Assembly (NCBI RefSeq): GCF_018138085.1
Contig: NZ_CP073105.1
Span: forward strand, 3,534,001-3,598,000
Source of the DNA: Stutzerimonas stutzeri
GTDB taxonomy: Bacteria > Pseudomonadota > Gammaproteobacteria > Pseudomonadales > Pseudomonadaceae
Direction: 5' to 3'
Length of the DNA: 64,000 nucleotides
The notes below the pieces were generated by a model that saw only the letters and a list, made by a program, of their open reading frames with translations, searched no databases and had not been told where the DNA came from. Shown piece after piece: positions 38,370 to 47,154 of this stretch. The position numbers were made by a program, and so were the translations under genes. Within the stretch, counting starts at the first letter, position 1, and each line of letters begins with the position of its first letter.

Positions 38370-38843
38370 GGGTGGTTCCTCAGTTGTTTTTTGTTTTTGT
38401 TCTAGCGATGCGAGCTTTGCCGGATTGGCCGCGCCAAGCACTACGCGCACTGCGACTAACCGTGGCAGAAAGTTAAGACCTGTCAAAAGAGGCGACTGTT
38501 CAGGAGACGAGCGGTACCCAGGCTTCGGGAATGTCTCGTCTGTCGTCTGGCTTATGAAGTGAGGCTGAGGGCGAAATGCAGCGGGCGGCCTGGTTAGGCA
38601 AGTGTTGACTGCCGACCATTGCGCCAGATTAGCCGGCGTCGAACTGCAATGACGTTCGGCGAGCCTAACCATTCAACGCAGCACCGCTGCAATTTTTTAA
38701 CGATGCCTTGAGTAATTCTTGAGCCAGCGAGGCTCGCCGGAGAAACGCAGGTGAGGCTGGAGAGCCTGGGACAAGCCCGAACGATCGGCGGGAGCAGCCC
38801 GGGTGCGACAGCCGCTCAGCCCGCCGCGTTAGTTAGGCCCGTG
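38370..38843. other. 474-bp gap, no feature recognised
   Basis: The stretch is somewhat AT-richer near 38690-38730 and should hold the hydrolase promoter. I find no gene, RNA, hairpin or repeat that I can support. Confidence 0.5.
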
Positions 38844-39008
38844 TCAGCAATTTCCCTTCTTGGCCTGGCCTGGCGGGCAGTGGTTACCGCCGTGGCCGCC
38901 GTCGCCGATATCGATACCAACGCCTGGCAAGCGCAGGCTGCAGCCGGTCGCCAAGAGTGCCGCCAGCACGACGGCCGCGGTGCGAGTCATGATGGATTGC
39001 GCTTTCAT
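38844..39008 (-). CDS. Very small lipoprotein
   Basis: A 54-residue frame that starts MKAQSIMTRTAAVVLAALL and has the lipobox LATGC (Cys about residue 24). The mature part is about 31 residues: Gly/Asp/His-rich (GIDIGDGGHGGNHCPPGQAKKGNC) with two Cys that may bridge. AGGAGTATTCC precedes the ATG. The Gly-His-rich part resembles other pseudomonad mini-lipoproteins, but I know no function. Confidence 0.65.
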   Translation of the reverse strand: MKAQSIMTRTAAVVLAALLATGCSLRLPGVGIDIGDGGHGGNHCPPGQAKKGNC

Positions 39009-39132
39009 TGGAATACTCCTGAATTTCCCGATGGACACCACACTGTGCGCCTGAACGCCCATGACCACCGCGCGGCCGGTACAGGTTCCTCAGGGGCATC
39101 GCAGGCGGGCGAAGCCCCTGAGGAAGACCGGC

Positions 39133-40617
39133 TCACCCCGCGTGATATTCCGCGTCAGCCGCTTCGAAGCGCTGCTGAATGGACGCTGCAGGCTCCTTGC
39201 TCATGAGGCTGACAACGTAGATGGCAAGGCTGGCGAGGATGAAGCCGGGGATGATTTCGTACAGTCCGAGGCCAATGAATTCCTTCCAGACGACTACGGT
39301 AACGGCACCAACCAGCATGCCCGCCAGCGCACCGTTGCGGGTCATGCGCTTCCACACCAGCGAAATCAGCACCACCGGACCGAAGGCAGCGCCAAAGCCC
39401 GCCCAGGCGTAGGACACCAGGCCCAGCACCTTGCTGTCCGGATTCGAGGCGATACCGATGGCGATCAGCGCGATCAACAGCACCATGCCGCGGCCAACCC
39501 AGACCAGCTCGGTCTGCGATGCGCCCTTGCGCAGGAAGGCCTTGTAGAAGTCCTGTGTCAATGCGCTGGAGCTGACCAGCAGTTGCGCGCTGAGGGTACT
39601 CATGACCGCTGCCAGTACGCCGGAGAGGATGATCCCGGCAATCCATGGATTGAACATCAGCTTGACCAGCTCCATGAACACACGCTCACCGTTCTCGGTG
39701 ACCGCACCGGCCAGGGTCGGGTTGTCAGCGAAGTAGGCGATGCCGAGGAAGCCCACGGTGACGGCACCAGCCAGGGTCAGAATCATCCAGGCCATGCCGA
39801 TGCGGCGGGCGTTGGGAATGGTCTTCACCGAGTCGGCTGCCATGAAGCGCACCAGGATGTGCGGCTGGCCGAAATAGCCGAGCCCCCAGCCGAGCAGCGA
39901 GATGATGGCGATAAAGGACAGTCCCTTGAACATGTCGAAATTGGAGGGATCCTGAGCGGCGATGGTGTCCATCACGGTACCCATGTCACCCAGCGAGAGG
40001 ATGACGAATATCGGCGTGATCAGCAGCGCGAAGATCATCAGCGTCGCCTGCACGGTATCGGTCCAGCTCACGGCAAGAAAGCCACCGACGAACACGTAGA
40101 CGATGGTCGCCGCCGCGCCGACCCAAAGCGCCGTGTCGTACGACATACCGAAGGTCGATTCGAACAGGCGTGCTCCCGCGACGATGCCCGAAGCGCAATA
40201 GATGGTGAAGAACACCAGAATCACCAGCGCCGAGAAGATCCGCAGCAGGCGGCTGGTGTCCTCGAAACGATGAGAGAAATAGTCCGGCAGGGTCAGCGCG
40301 TTGTGGTTGTGCTCGGTGTGTACGCGCAGTCGCCCGGCGACGAAGATCCAGTTGAGCCAGGCACCAGCGATCAGGCCGATGGCGATCCAGCTTTCCGACA
40401 GACCGGCGACGAACACCGCCCCGGGCAGGCCCATCAGCAGCCAGCCGCTCATGTCCGACGCGCCGGCGGACAGCGCGGTAACGAAGCTGCCAAGGCTGCG
40501 GCCGCCGAGGATGTAGTCGTCGAAGTTCTTGGTAGCTCGGTAGGCGGTGAAACCGATGAGGATCATCGCCGCGATGTAGATCACGAACGTGATCAGGGTT
40601 GGGGTAGACACATTCAT
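39133..40617 (-). CDS. putP: Sodium/proline symporter, copy 1
   Basis: A 494-residue member of the solute:sodium symporter family with about 13 helices. Signatures include ILGGRSLGSFVTALSAGASDMSGWLLMGLPGA (Na+ site) and GLGYFGQPHILVRFMAADS. It imports proline with Na+. A close paralogue lies at 45670-47154 in the same orientation; the two differ mainly in scattered positions and at the C-terminus. This copy is separated from putA by the copper/hemoglobin unit, so it is probably expressed independently. Confidence 0.94.
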   Translation of the reverse strand: MNVSTPTLITFVIYIAAMILIGFTAYRATKNFDDYILGGRSLGSFVTALSAGASDMSGWLLMGLPGAVFVAGLSESWIAIGLIAGAWLNWIFVAGRLRVHTEHNHNALTLPDYFSHRFEDTSRLLRIFSALVILVFFTIYCASGIVAGARLFESTFGMSYDTALWVGAAATIVYVFVGGFLAVSWTDTVQATLMIFALLITPIFVILSLGDMGTVMDTIAAQDPSNFDMFKGLSFIAIISLLGWGLGYFGQPHILVRFMAADSVKTIPNARRIGMAWMILTLAGAVTVGFLGIAYFADNPTLAGAVTENGERVFMELVKLMFNPWIAGIILSGVLAAVMSTLSAQLLVSSSALTQDFYKAFLRKGASQTELVWVGRGMVLLIALIAIGIASNPDSKVLGLVSYAWAGFGAAFGPVVLISLVWKRMTRNGALAGMLVGAVTVVVWKEFIGLGLYEIIPGFILASLAIYVVSLMSKEPAASIQQRFEAADAEYHAG

Positions 40618-40813
40618 TGTTGTTTATTCCTTGTGTGCTGCCGATACATGGTCGGCTTAACAGGCAAGGATAGCGGCTAGACGGGCTCTTGGCTCGTGAC
40701 CGGGCGGTTTTGCCCGAGCAGATGACGACCAGCAACGGGAATCGCGACATCGACATCGTTTCGCTCACCGACGAACTGGCTGGCGCCGGCAGCAGCCCGC
40801 TGACGGGACAGGG

Positions 40814-41233
40814 TTACTGATCGATCACCTGGCTGCGCATGGGTGCCAGGCGCGCCAACAAGCGGTTCTGCGTAGGGATCGGCACGCCCTCGGCGGTCAT
40901 GGCTGCCTGCAGGTCCTCTACCAGCGCGTTGAAGTCGCTGGGCGTCAGGGCCAGGCCTTTGTGGCTCTCCTGCATGCTGTCGCCGGTGTAGACGCAGGGG
41001 CCGCCCGCCTCGACGCAGAACTGCTCGATCAGCTTGTCGCGCAGGCGCTGGATATCGATGTCCTGAAAATGCTCGACGATACGAGGGTCCGCGGCGATGC
41101 GCAGCAGCATGCCCTCGACGATCCGGGTGACGCCGGGCTCGCCACCGAGCTGGCGATACAGGCTGTCTTCTTCAGGCACCTGCCCAGCGCAGGCACCGAG
41201 CAACAGACAGAACAACAGGGCGAACCGACGCAT
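40814..41233 (-). CDS. Lipoprotein with a group I truncated-hemoglobin domain
   Basis: A 139-residue protein with a lipoprotein signal (FALLFCLLLGACAG, Cys about 15). The mature part is a truncated globin: SLYRQLGGEPGVTRIVEGML (helices A/B), QFCVEAGGPCVYTGDSM (FG region) and the proximal His in MQESHKGLALTPSDFNALVEDL. Truncated globins bind O2, NO or CO; most are cytoplasmic, so export as a lipoprotein is unusual. The start overlaps the DUF3034 stop by one base. It is the last gene of a four-gene overlapping unit. Confidence 0.88.
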   Translation of the reverse strand: MRRFALLFCLLLGACAGQVPEEDSLYRQLGGEPGVTRIVEGMLLRIAADPRIVEHFQDIDIQRLRDKLIEQFCVEAGGPCVYTGDSMQESHKGLALTPSDFNALVEDLQAAMTAEGVPIPTQNRLLARLAPMRSQVIDQ

Positions 41234-42090
41234 CAGAAGCTCCCCTGCACGGACAGGTACAGGCCGTCCTGATTGTCCAGCGTGGCGATCTCGCCCAGCC
41301 GTGCATACGCCAGGACTACCGCCAGGCGCTTGTTGGGGAAGTAGCCCAGGAATAGATCGGCCCAGTCGCTTTCGCCCGCAAAGGAAAGGTTGTCCGGCTT
41401 TTCCCGGTACTCGACACCGAGCGCCCAGTTCGGGTTGAACAGCACGGCAGCCGAGCCTTCCTTGAGCAGGCTGCGGCTGTCGCGACGATCACCGCCGAAC
41501 CCAAGCAGCCCCAGCTCGTTGGCGCGGCTGTAGCGCACCCCGCCGTTGAGCAGAAGGTTGTAGCCAAAGGCGCCACCGAGAATCAGGCGGCTGGCGGTCA
41601 GATAGGCTTCGGTGTCTTCATCGCGCCGCGCGCCGATCAGTGACGGAATCAGAAAGTCCTTCTGACGTTTGTGCTGCACGCCCAGTGCCACCTGCGGCAG
41701 ACGGTCGTAGACAAGGTCGCCGAACAGTCGCAGTTTGGCGCCAAAGATGTCTTGGCTGAGGCTGTTCTCCGGCAGCGACAGATTCCGCGCCAAGGTGCCG
41801 AGATCGAAGCGCTGCCGCGCAAAGGACAACTCCAGGCGGTTATCGAAGGCAAACGCTACACCGGCGACGTCCAGTCGGTAGTCGCCGGTCTCAACGCGAG
41901 TGGCGAAGACGTCGCCGCCCCACTCGCCCCGCTCGCCATAACCCGCCAGCACGGCCCAGGGCGTGATACCGCCACCGGCCGCGCCTTCGATGCTGGTAGC
42001 GCCGCCGGTGGCCAATAAACGCCCCGCGTCTGCGCTGGCCAACATCGGTGCGCAGCAGGCGGCGAGCAGCAGGGTTCGCAAACGTCTCAT
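41233..42090 (-). CDS. DUF3034-family protein, probable outer-membrane barrel
   Basis: A 285-residue protein with a signal peptide (RRLRTLLLAACCAPMLASA). The mature part alternates polar and aromatic strands (YRLDVAGVAFAFDNRLELSFARQRFDL, GGAFGYNLLLNGGVRYSRANELG, ALGVEYREKPDNL, RLAVVLAYARLGEIATLDNQDGLYLSVQGSF) and ends in Phe, as outer-membrane barrels do. SIEGAAGGGITPWAVLAGYG is the DUF3034 signature. ATG 42090 overlaps the upstream EAL gene stop as ATGA. Function unknown. Confidence 0.8.
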   Translation of the reverse strand: MRRLRTLLLAACCAPMLASADAGRLLATGGATSIEGAAGGGITPWAVLAGYGERGEWGGDVFATRVETGDYRLDVAGVAFAFDNRLELSFARQRFDLGTLARNLSLPENSLSQDIFGAKLRLFGDLVYDRLPQVALGVQHKRQKDFLIPSLIGARRDEDTEAYLTASRLILGGAFGYNLLLNGGVRYSRANELGLLGFGGDRRDSRSLLKEGSAAVLFNPNWALGVEYREKPDNLSFAGESDWADLFLGYFPNKRLAVVLAYARLGEIATLDNQDGLYLSVQGSF

Positions 42091-44465
42091 GAGCGCTCCT
42101 TGAGCGGCCGCGCGGCCAGGTGGGGTTGTTGCCTGAGCCAGGCCTCGAAAGCATCGGCCGGAAGCGGCCGGCTGAAGAAATAACCTTGCAGGGTGTCGCA
42201 ACCCCAGGTGCGCAGCAGGTCACGCGTTTCGCCATGCTCGACGCCTTCAGCCACGACCTTGAGGCCCAGCGCATGGCTCATGTCGATGGTCGAACGGACG
42301 ATCACCGCATCGCCACAGGTGTCATCCAGCTCACGGATGAACGACTGGTCGATCTTCAGCTCCTGCACCGGCATGCGACGCAGCTGGGCGAGCGACGAGT
42401 AGCCGGTGCCGAAATCATCCACCGATAGCCGAATGCCCAGCGAGCGCAACCGATGCAGCATCGCCAGGGCACGCTCCGGATCGCGCATCATGGCGCTTTC
42501 GGTGATTTCGAAGACCAGCTGGTCGCCGGGAATCAGGTAGCGTTGCAGCAGCTCGCCAACCCGCTGCTCCAAGGTCAGGCTGGTCAGGTCTTCGGCGGAA
42601 ATGTTCAACGACACTTCCACGTACAGTCCACGCCCGTTCCAGACGTGCAGTTGCCGCAGCACCGCCTCGATGACCCAGGCGGTCAGCAGTTGAATGCTGC
42701 CCGTGCGCTCGGCCAAGGGTATGAACTCTCCCGGCGATACCATGCCGTAGACCGGGTGATGCCAGCGCAGCAGCGCCTCGGCCTGATAGACACGGCCTTG
42801 TTCCAGATCGACCTTCGGCTGGAAATGCAGGTGCAAGCCGCCGACCTGGGCCGCGCGACGCAGGTCCCGGATCAGGGTTATCTGTCGCTGATGGGCGTCG
42901 TCCCGGCCGTGCTGGTAAAGCTGCAAGCCGTCCGGCATCTGCGCGGCGTCCTGCATGGCGATCCGGGCACGCCGCAGCAATTCGTCGACGCTGCCGGCAT
43001 CGTCCGGGTAACCGGCTACCCCAATGTGCGCCTCGATACGCATCTCGAGTTCAGCAACGCGCACCGGCAAGGCCAGCGCCTGCTGCACGGCGACTGCAGC
43101 GCTGAAGGCGTTGTCGGCCGAGGTGTCGCTGACGATCAGCAGGAACTCGTCGCTAAGCATCCGCGCCAGGTGGTCACCGGGTTGCAAGCCTGCCTGTAAT
43201 CGCTGGGTCAGCTCGCGCAGGGCCTGATCGACCCCTTCGGCTCCGCCGCTGTCCTGCACGCCGGCCAGATTGCCGATGCCGATATGCAGCACTGCGGTGG
43301 TACGCCCGGCGCCGATGGCATTGGACAGCAGCTCGGCAACCAGCGAACGGTTCGGCAGGCCGGTCACGTCATCGTGGAGCATGTTGTGGGCGATCAGTTG
43401 TTCACGCTCGGCGATGCCCCGCTGCATCTGGTTGAGGGCGCTGGCCAGCGCGCCCAGTTCGTCGCCGCGATCCAGCTCGATCGGCGTCTGGTAATCACCG
43501 CGCCCGACCCGCTCGGCCGCCTCGGCCAGTGTGTTGACCGGCCCGGACAGGCTGCGCGCAAGGAGCAGCGCCCCGATCAGCGACGCGATCAGGCCGACGA
43601 AAGCGATCAGCAGGATTCGGGAATCGAGCTGGTGGAAGCCGGCCAGGGCATCGTCCAGTGAACTGTGAAGCAGCGCGACAACGCTGTAGTCGGCACCTTG
43701 CGAGAGCACGATGTCCTCGTTGAGGTAGCGCTCACCGCCAAGCATCAGCTCCTGGATACCCTTGGCATGATCGTGCCGACGCCAACCATCGATCAGCTCC
43801 TCGTGCCCCGCGGAGGCCAGCGTGGTGGCCAACCGGCCCCTGCGGTCCGCCTCCCGCGCCAGAAAGGACACCTCCAGGCCGGTCAACTGCTTGAGCTCGC
43901 TGGCCAGCGCCTCGTCCATCGCGAAGCCCATTACCACACGAGCGATGGGCAACGGCGCGCGGACCTCGGCCTCGACCATCAGGTGCGCCTGTTGATCCAG
44001 CGACACCACCAACATCGCCTGGCCCTGCTGGCGCGCCTCACGCAACTCGTCGGCATAGCGGAAGGTATCGCCCGGCCTTGCGCTGGACAGGCTCGACGCT
44101 AATACCTTGCCGTTCAGGTCCAGCAGCATCGCCTCGCTGGCGTTAATGCGCGCCGCCTGGTTTGCCATGGCTGACTGCAGGGTGAGCGTGTCCCCGCTGG
44201 AGACGGCATCCTTGAAGCCGAAGTCGGCGGCGAGCACCTGAATCCCATCGCGCAGTTGGCGGCCGCGCATGTCCAGCAATCGCTCGAACACCCGCAGGCC
44301 CGATTCCAGCCGCTCGGCAGCCTGGTTGCTTACAGCTGATTCGGTGACCAGGCGCACGGAAAAATACAAGGTGGCGATTACCACCAGCAGAAAGGCGGCG
44401 AGGATGCACGACAGGCGCGCGTGGAAGCTAAGGCTGCGCGTCACGGGTGGCTTTCCTGAAAGCAT
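42087..44465 (-). CDS. Membrane sensor with degenerate GGDEF and intact EAL domains
   Basis: A 792-residue protein: TM helix (about 18-38), a periplasmic sensor domain of some 230 residues, a second TM (about 272-298), HAMP, GGDEF (about 360-510) and EAL (about 525-775). The GGDEF signature has become LSDEF, so cyclase activity is unlikely. The EAL domain keeps AEALLRW, SLNIS, FEITES, VDDFGTGYSSL, LKIDQSFI, AEGVEH and LQGYFFSRP, so c-di-GMP hydrolysis is expected. Its start overlaps the copper-protein gene by 38 bp (or 17 bp if the GTG at 44444 is used). Confidence 0.9.
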   Translation of the reverse strand: MLSGKPPVTRSLSFHARLSCILAAFLLVVIATLYFSVRLVTESAVSNQAAERLESGLRVFERLLDMRGRQLRDGIQVLAADFGFKDAVSSGDTLTLQSAMANQAARINASEAMLLDLNGKVLASSLSSARPGDTFRYADELREARQQGQAMLVVSLDQQAHLMVEAEVRAPLPIARVVMGFAMDEALASELKQLTGLEVSFLAREADRRGRLATTLASAGHEELIDGWRRHDHAKGIQELMLGGERYLNEDIVLSQGADYSVVALLHSSLDDALAGFHQLDSRILLIAFVGLIASLIGALLLARSLSGPVNTLAEAAERVGRGDYQTPIELDRGDELGALASALNQMQRGIAEREQLIAHNMLHDDVTGLPNRSLVAELLSNAIGAGRTTAVLHIGIGNLAGVQDSGGAEGVDQALRELTQRLQAGLQPGDHLARMLSDEFLLIVSDTSADNAFSAAVAVQQALALPVRVAELEMRIEAHIGVAGYPDDAGSVDELLRRARIAMQDAAQMPDGLQLYQHGRDDAHQRQITLIRDLRRAAQVGGLHLHFQPKVDLEQGRVYQAEALLRWHHPVYGMVSPGEFIPLAERTGSIQLLTAWVIEAVLRQLHVWNGRGLYVEVSLNISAEDLTSLTLEQRVGELLQRYLIPGDQLVFEITESAMMRDPERALAMLHRLRSLGIRLSVDDFGTGYSSLAQLRRMPVQELKIDQSFIRELDDTCGDAVIVRSTIDMSHALGLKVVAEGVEHGETRDLLRTWGCDTLQGYFFSRPLPADAFEAWLRQQPHLAARPLKERS

Positions 44466-45099
44466 CGGCGAACGGTGTGGCCGTCGGAGGCGAGGGCTGC
44501 AGCGCGGCGGTCACCGCAACCGGCAGCTTCAGCTCGACCGGATCTTCACCCAACAACAGCGTGCCCGCATCCATTGGTTGCATATCGACCAGGGCCGGGT
44601 GCCAGAGCGTCGCCGGGTACTGTCCGGCTGGGGCATCCAGATTGATGAGACCTTGCGCGTCGCTGACGCCAAACCAGGGATCGTCGGAAACGTAGATATA
44701 ACCCAGCATCCAGTCATGGATGTTACAGCCCAGCACCACCAGCCCGGGTTGATCGAAGCCTACCGGCGCGCTCGGCGTACCCTCGTAGAGGCGCAGTTCG
44801 AAGCGTTTGGCCGGCGAGAATGAATAGACCTGGTGGCGGATATCATCGCTGTTGGGGAAGCTCACCGCCGTGCCAGTCGCCACAGCGAGTACTGCCGGCA
44901 CGAACTGCTTGTCGAGCTGATCCATGATCGCAACGGGCGCTGGCTTGCGTTGCGCCTGACCCGCCACGCTGAGCACGGCACCGGCAATCGGCCGTCCCTG
45001 CGCATCGGTCACTCGCACGCTGACAGGCTCTGCCCGTAATGGCACGACGAGTATGCACAGCAGTAGAAAACAGCTGGACCGCAAGACACCCTTGAACAT
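44428..45099 (-). CDS. Periplasmic cupredoxin-like protein (methylamine-utilisation-like)
   Basis: A 223-residue protein with a signal peptide (FLLLCILVVPLRA). The N-terminal half has a carboxypeptidase-regulatory-like strand set (VTDAQGRPIAGAVLSV). The middle is a cupredoxin: AVSFPNSDDIRHQVYSFSP gives one His ligand and LGCNIHDWMLGYI gives Cys-X2-His-X2-Met, the type-1 copper spacing of amicyanin. A C-terminal WHP-containing part follows. ATG 45099 (MFKGVLRSS) is preferred to 45153. It is the first gene of the unit; relatives are labelled 'methylamine utilization protein', although no methylamine genes are here. Confidence 0.85.
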   Translation of the reverse strand: MFKGVLRSSCFLLLCILVVPLRAEPVSVRVTDAQGRPIAGAVLSVAGQAQRKPAPVAIMDQLDKQFVPAVLAVATGTAVSFPNSDDIRHQVYSFSPAKRFELRLYEGTPSAPVGFDQPGLVVLGCNIHDWMLGYIYVSDDPWFGVSDAQGLINLDAPAGQYPATLWHPALVDMQPMDAGTLLLGEDPVELKLPVAVTAALQPSPPTATPFADAFRKATRDAQP

Positions 45100-45337
45100 A
45101 ACGCTGACTCCGCCATCGTGGCTTACCGTTGGACTACAGCCATTCCCTGGCAACCTCTTGGCCTCGTCAGGCTAGCCCATTGCCATCACCTGATCAGCAA
45201 AAATTTCGCTAGCGAGCCGGATTCCGTAGCGGATATCTGGCGTGTCGTCGCCACCGCCAAACAGATCGCCACCTCGACTGTCTCAATCATTACGGCTGCC
45301 CCTGTCGGCGGCCCCTCGCAGCCCAAGGAGATCCGCC

Positions 45338-45562
45338 ATGTCAGTCAGCATCGATACCGCTACCGGCACCTGCTCCACCACGCTCGAAGGCACTACGTAC
45401 CGCAGTGCGATCATGGACGTTCGGGTCAGCACTGATCCGGCGGCCCGCATGTCCATGGCCCACATCGACGGCCATAGCACCCACGTCACCGAGGACATGG
45501 CCGAGCACCTCATTGCCGCGGGCGCCAAAGACGACCGCGAGAATCTGGTTGTCGACGATTAA
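45338..45562 (+). CDS. Small DUF3203-like protein
   Basis: A 74-residue acidic protein starting MSVSIDTATGTCSTTLEG and ending with HVTEDMAEHLIAAGAKDDRENLVVDD. It resembles the DUF3203 family of pseudomonad proteins (from memory). The start at 45338 has AAGGAGATC upstream; a longer frame from 45242 lacks family character. It is divergent from the copper-protein gene and stands alone. Function unknown. Confidence 0.6.
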   Translation: MSVSIDTATGTCSTTLEGTTYRSAIMDVRVSTDPAARMSMAHIDGHSTHVTEDMAEHLIAAGAKDDRENLVVDD

Positions 45563-45611
45563 CCGCGCGGCATGAGCCGAAGCCGACCGGTGGTCGGCAT
45601 TCTCACCAAAC

Positions 45612-45647
45612 AAAAAACCCGCTGCCGGAGCACCGGCAGCGGGGTTC
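45612..45647 (-). terminator. Rho-independent terminator of putP copy 2
   Basis: Read on the minus strand, AACCCCGCTGCCGG pairs with CCGGCAGCGGGTT around a short loop and runs into TTTTTTG. It lies about 25 bp beyond the putP stop. Confidence 0.88.
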
Positions 45648-45669
45648 ATCGTGTTACGGCAGCGGTGAA

Positions 45670-47154
45670 TCAGCGGCCCTGGTACTCGTTCTCAGCGTCT
45701 TCGAAGCGCTTGATCATGCTCGGCGAGGCGCCCGCGCCGACCTTGCTGAAGACCACGATGGCGAGGCTGGCGAGGATGAAGCCCGGGATGATTTCGTACA
45801 GTCCCAGCCCAATGAACTCCTTCCAGACCACCACGGTGACCGCGCCGACGATCATGCCGGCCAGCGCGCCGTTACGGGTCATGTGCTTCCACAGCAGGGA
45901 GATCAGCACTACCGGACCGAAGGCAGCGCCGAAGCCCGCCCAGGCGTAGGACACCAGGCCCAGGACCTTGCTGTCCGGGTTCGAGGCGATACCCAGCGCG
46001 ATAAAGGCGATCAGCAGCACCATCGCGCGGCCGACCCAGACCAGCTCGGTCTGCGAGGCATTCTTGCGCAGCATGGCCTTGTAGAAGTCCTGCGTCAGGG
46101 CGCTGGAGCTGACCAGCAGTTGCGCGCTCAGGGTACTCATGACGGCCGCGAGCACACCGGAGAGGATCACGCCGGCAACCCAGGGGTTGAAGAGGATCTT
46201 CACCAGCTCCATGAACACCCGCTCACCGTTGGCCGTGACGGGACCAGCCTGGTCCGGATGCCCGGCAAAGTAGGCGATGCCGAAAAAGCCCACCGCGACG
46301 GCGCCGGCCAGGGTCAGGATCATCCACGCCATGCCGATGCGGCGGGCGTTGGGGATGGTCTTCACCGAGTCGGCGGCCATGAAGCGCACCAGGATATGCG
46401 GCTGGCCGAAATAGCCGAGACCCCAGGCCAGCAGCGAAATGATCGCGACGAAGGACAGGCCGTTGAACATGTCGAAAGCGGCCGGTTTCAGCGTCTCGAT
46501 GGTATCCATCGCCGCGCCCATGTCGCCCAGTGCCAGGATCACGAAGACCGGCGTGATCAGCAGCGCGAAGATCATCAGCGTCGCCTGCACGGTGTCGGTC
46601 CAGCTGACCGCGAGGAAGCCGCCGATAAATACATAGAGGATGGTCGCTGCCGCACCGATCCACAGCGCGACGTCGTAGGGCACGCCGAAGCTGCTCTCGA
46701 ACAGGCGCGCGCCGGCCACCACGCCCGAGGCGCAGTAGATGGTGAAGAACACCAGCACCACCAGCGCCGAGAAGATCCGCAGCAGGCGGCTCTCGTCTTC
46801 GAAGCGGTGCGAGAAATAGTCAGGCAGCGTGAGCGCGTTCTTGTTGCGCTCGGTGTGCACGCGCAGGCGTCCGGCGACGAACAGCCAGTTCAGCCAGGCG
46901 CCGGCGATGAGGCCGATGGCAATCCAGCTTTCCGACAACCCCGCCGCGTAGATGGCGCCCGGCAGGCCCATCAGCAACCAGCCACTCATGTCCGAAGCAC
47001 CGGCCGACAAGGCCGTGACGAAACTTCCGAGGCTGCGTCCCCCAAGGATGTAGTCGTCGAAGTTCTTGGTGGCACGGTAGGCGATAAAGCCGATCAACAG
47101 CATGGCGCCGATGTAGATCACGAAGGTGATCAGGGTGGGTGTACTGATGCTCAT
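45670..47154 (-). CDS. putP: Sodium/proline symporter, copy 2
   Basis: A 494-residue solute:sodium symporter almost colinear with the copy at 39133-40617; long blocks are identical (for example GGRSLGSFVTALSAGASDMS and FGQPHILVRFMAADSVKT). The C-terminus differs (VVFSKVGAGASPSMIKRFED). This copy follows putA on the same strand, separated by the REP array, and is the likely partner in a putA-putP unit. It would feed proline to PutA. The DNA of the two copies diverges at many third-codon positions, so the duplication is not recent. Confidence 0.95.
   Translation of the reverse strand: MSISTPTLITFVIYIGAMLLIGFIAYRATKNFDDYILGGRSLGSFVTALSAGASDMSGWLLMGLPGAIYAAGLSESWIAIGLIAGAWLNWLFVAGRLRVHTERNKNALTLPDYFSHRFEDESRLLRIFSALVVLVFFTIYCASGVVAGARLFESSFGVPYDVALWIGAAATILYVFIGGFLAVSWTDTVQATLMIFALLITPVFVILALGDMGAAMDTIETLKPAAFDMFNGLSFVAIISLLAWGLGYFGQPHILVRFMAADSVKTIPNARRIGMAWMILTLAGAVAVGFFGIAYFAGHPDQAGPVTANGERVFMELVKILFNPWVAGVILSGVLAAVMSTLSAQLLVSSSALTQDFYKAMLRKNASQTELVWVGRAMVLLIAFIALGIASNPDSKVLGLVSYAWAGFGAAFGPVVLISLLWKHMTRNGALAGMIVGAVTVVVWKEFIGLGLYEIIPGFILASLAIVVFSKVGAGASPSMIKRFEDAENEYQGR

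Noticed and set aside
39061..40680. 539-codon plus-strand frame opposite putP copy 1, and a similar 471-codon frame opposite copy 2 (45883-47298)
   Set aside because: Both share His/Gln/Asp-rich shadow composition. Their likeness to each other comes from the duplicated putP genes beneath them.
40721..40819. 32-codon frame upstream of putP copy 1
   Set aside because: No ribosome site and no homology that I recognise; likely chance.
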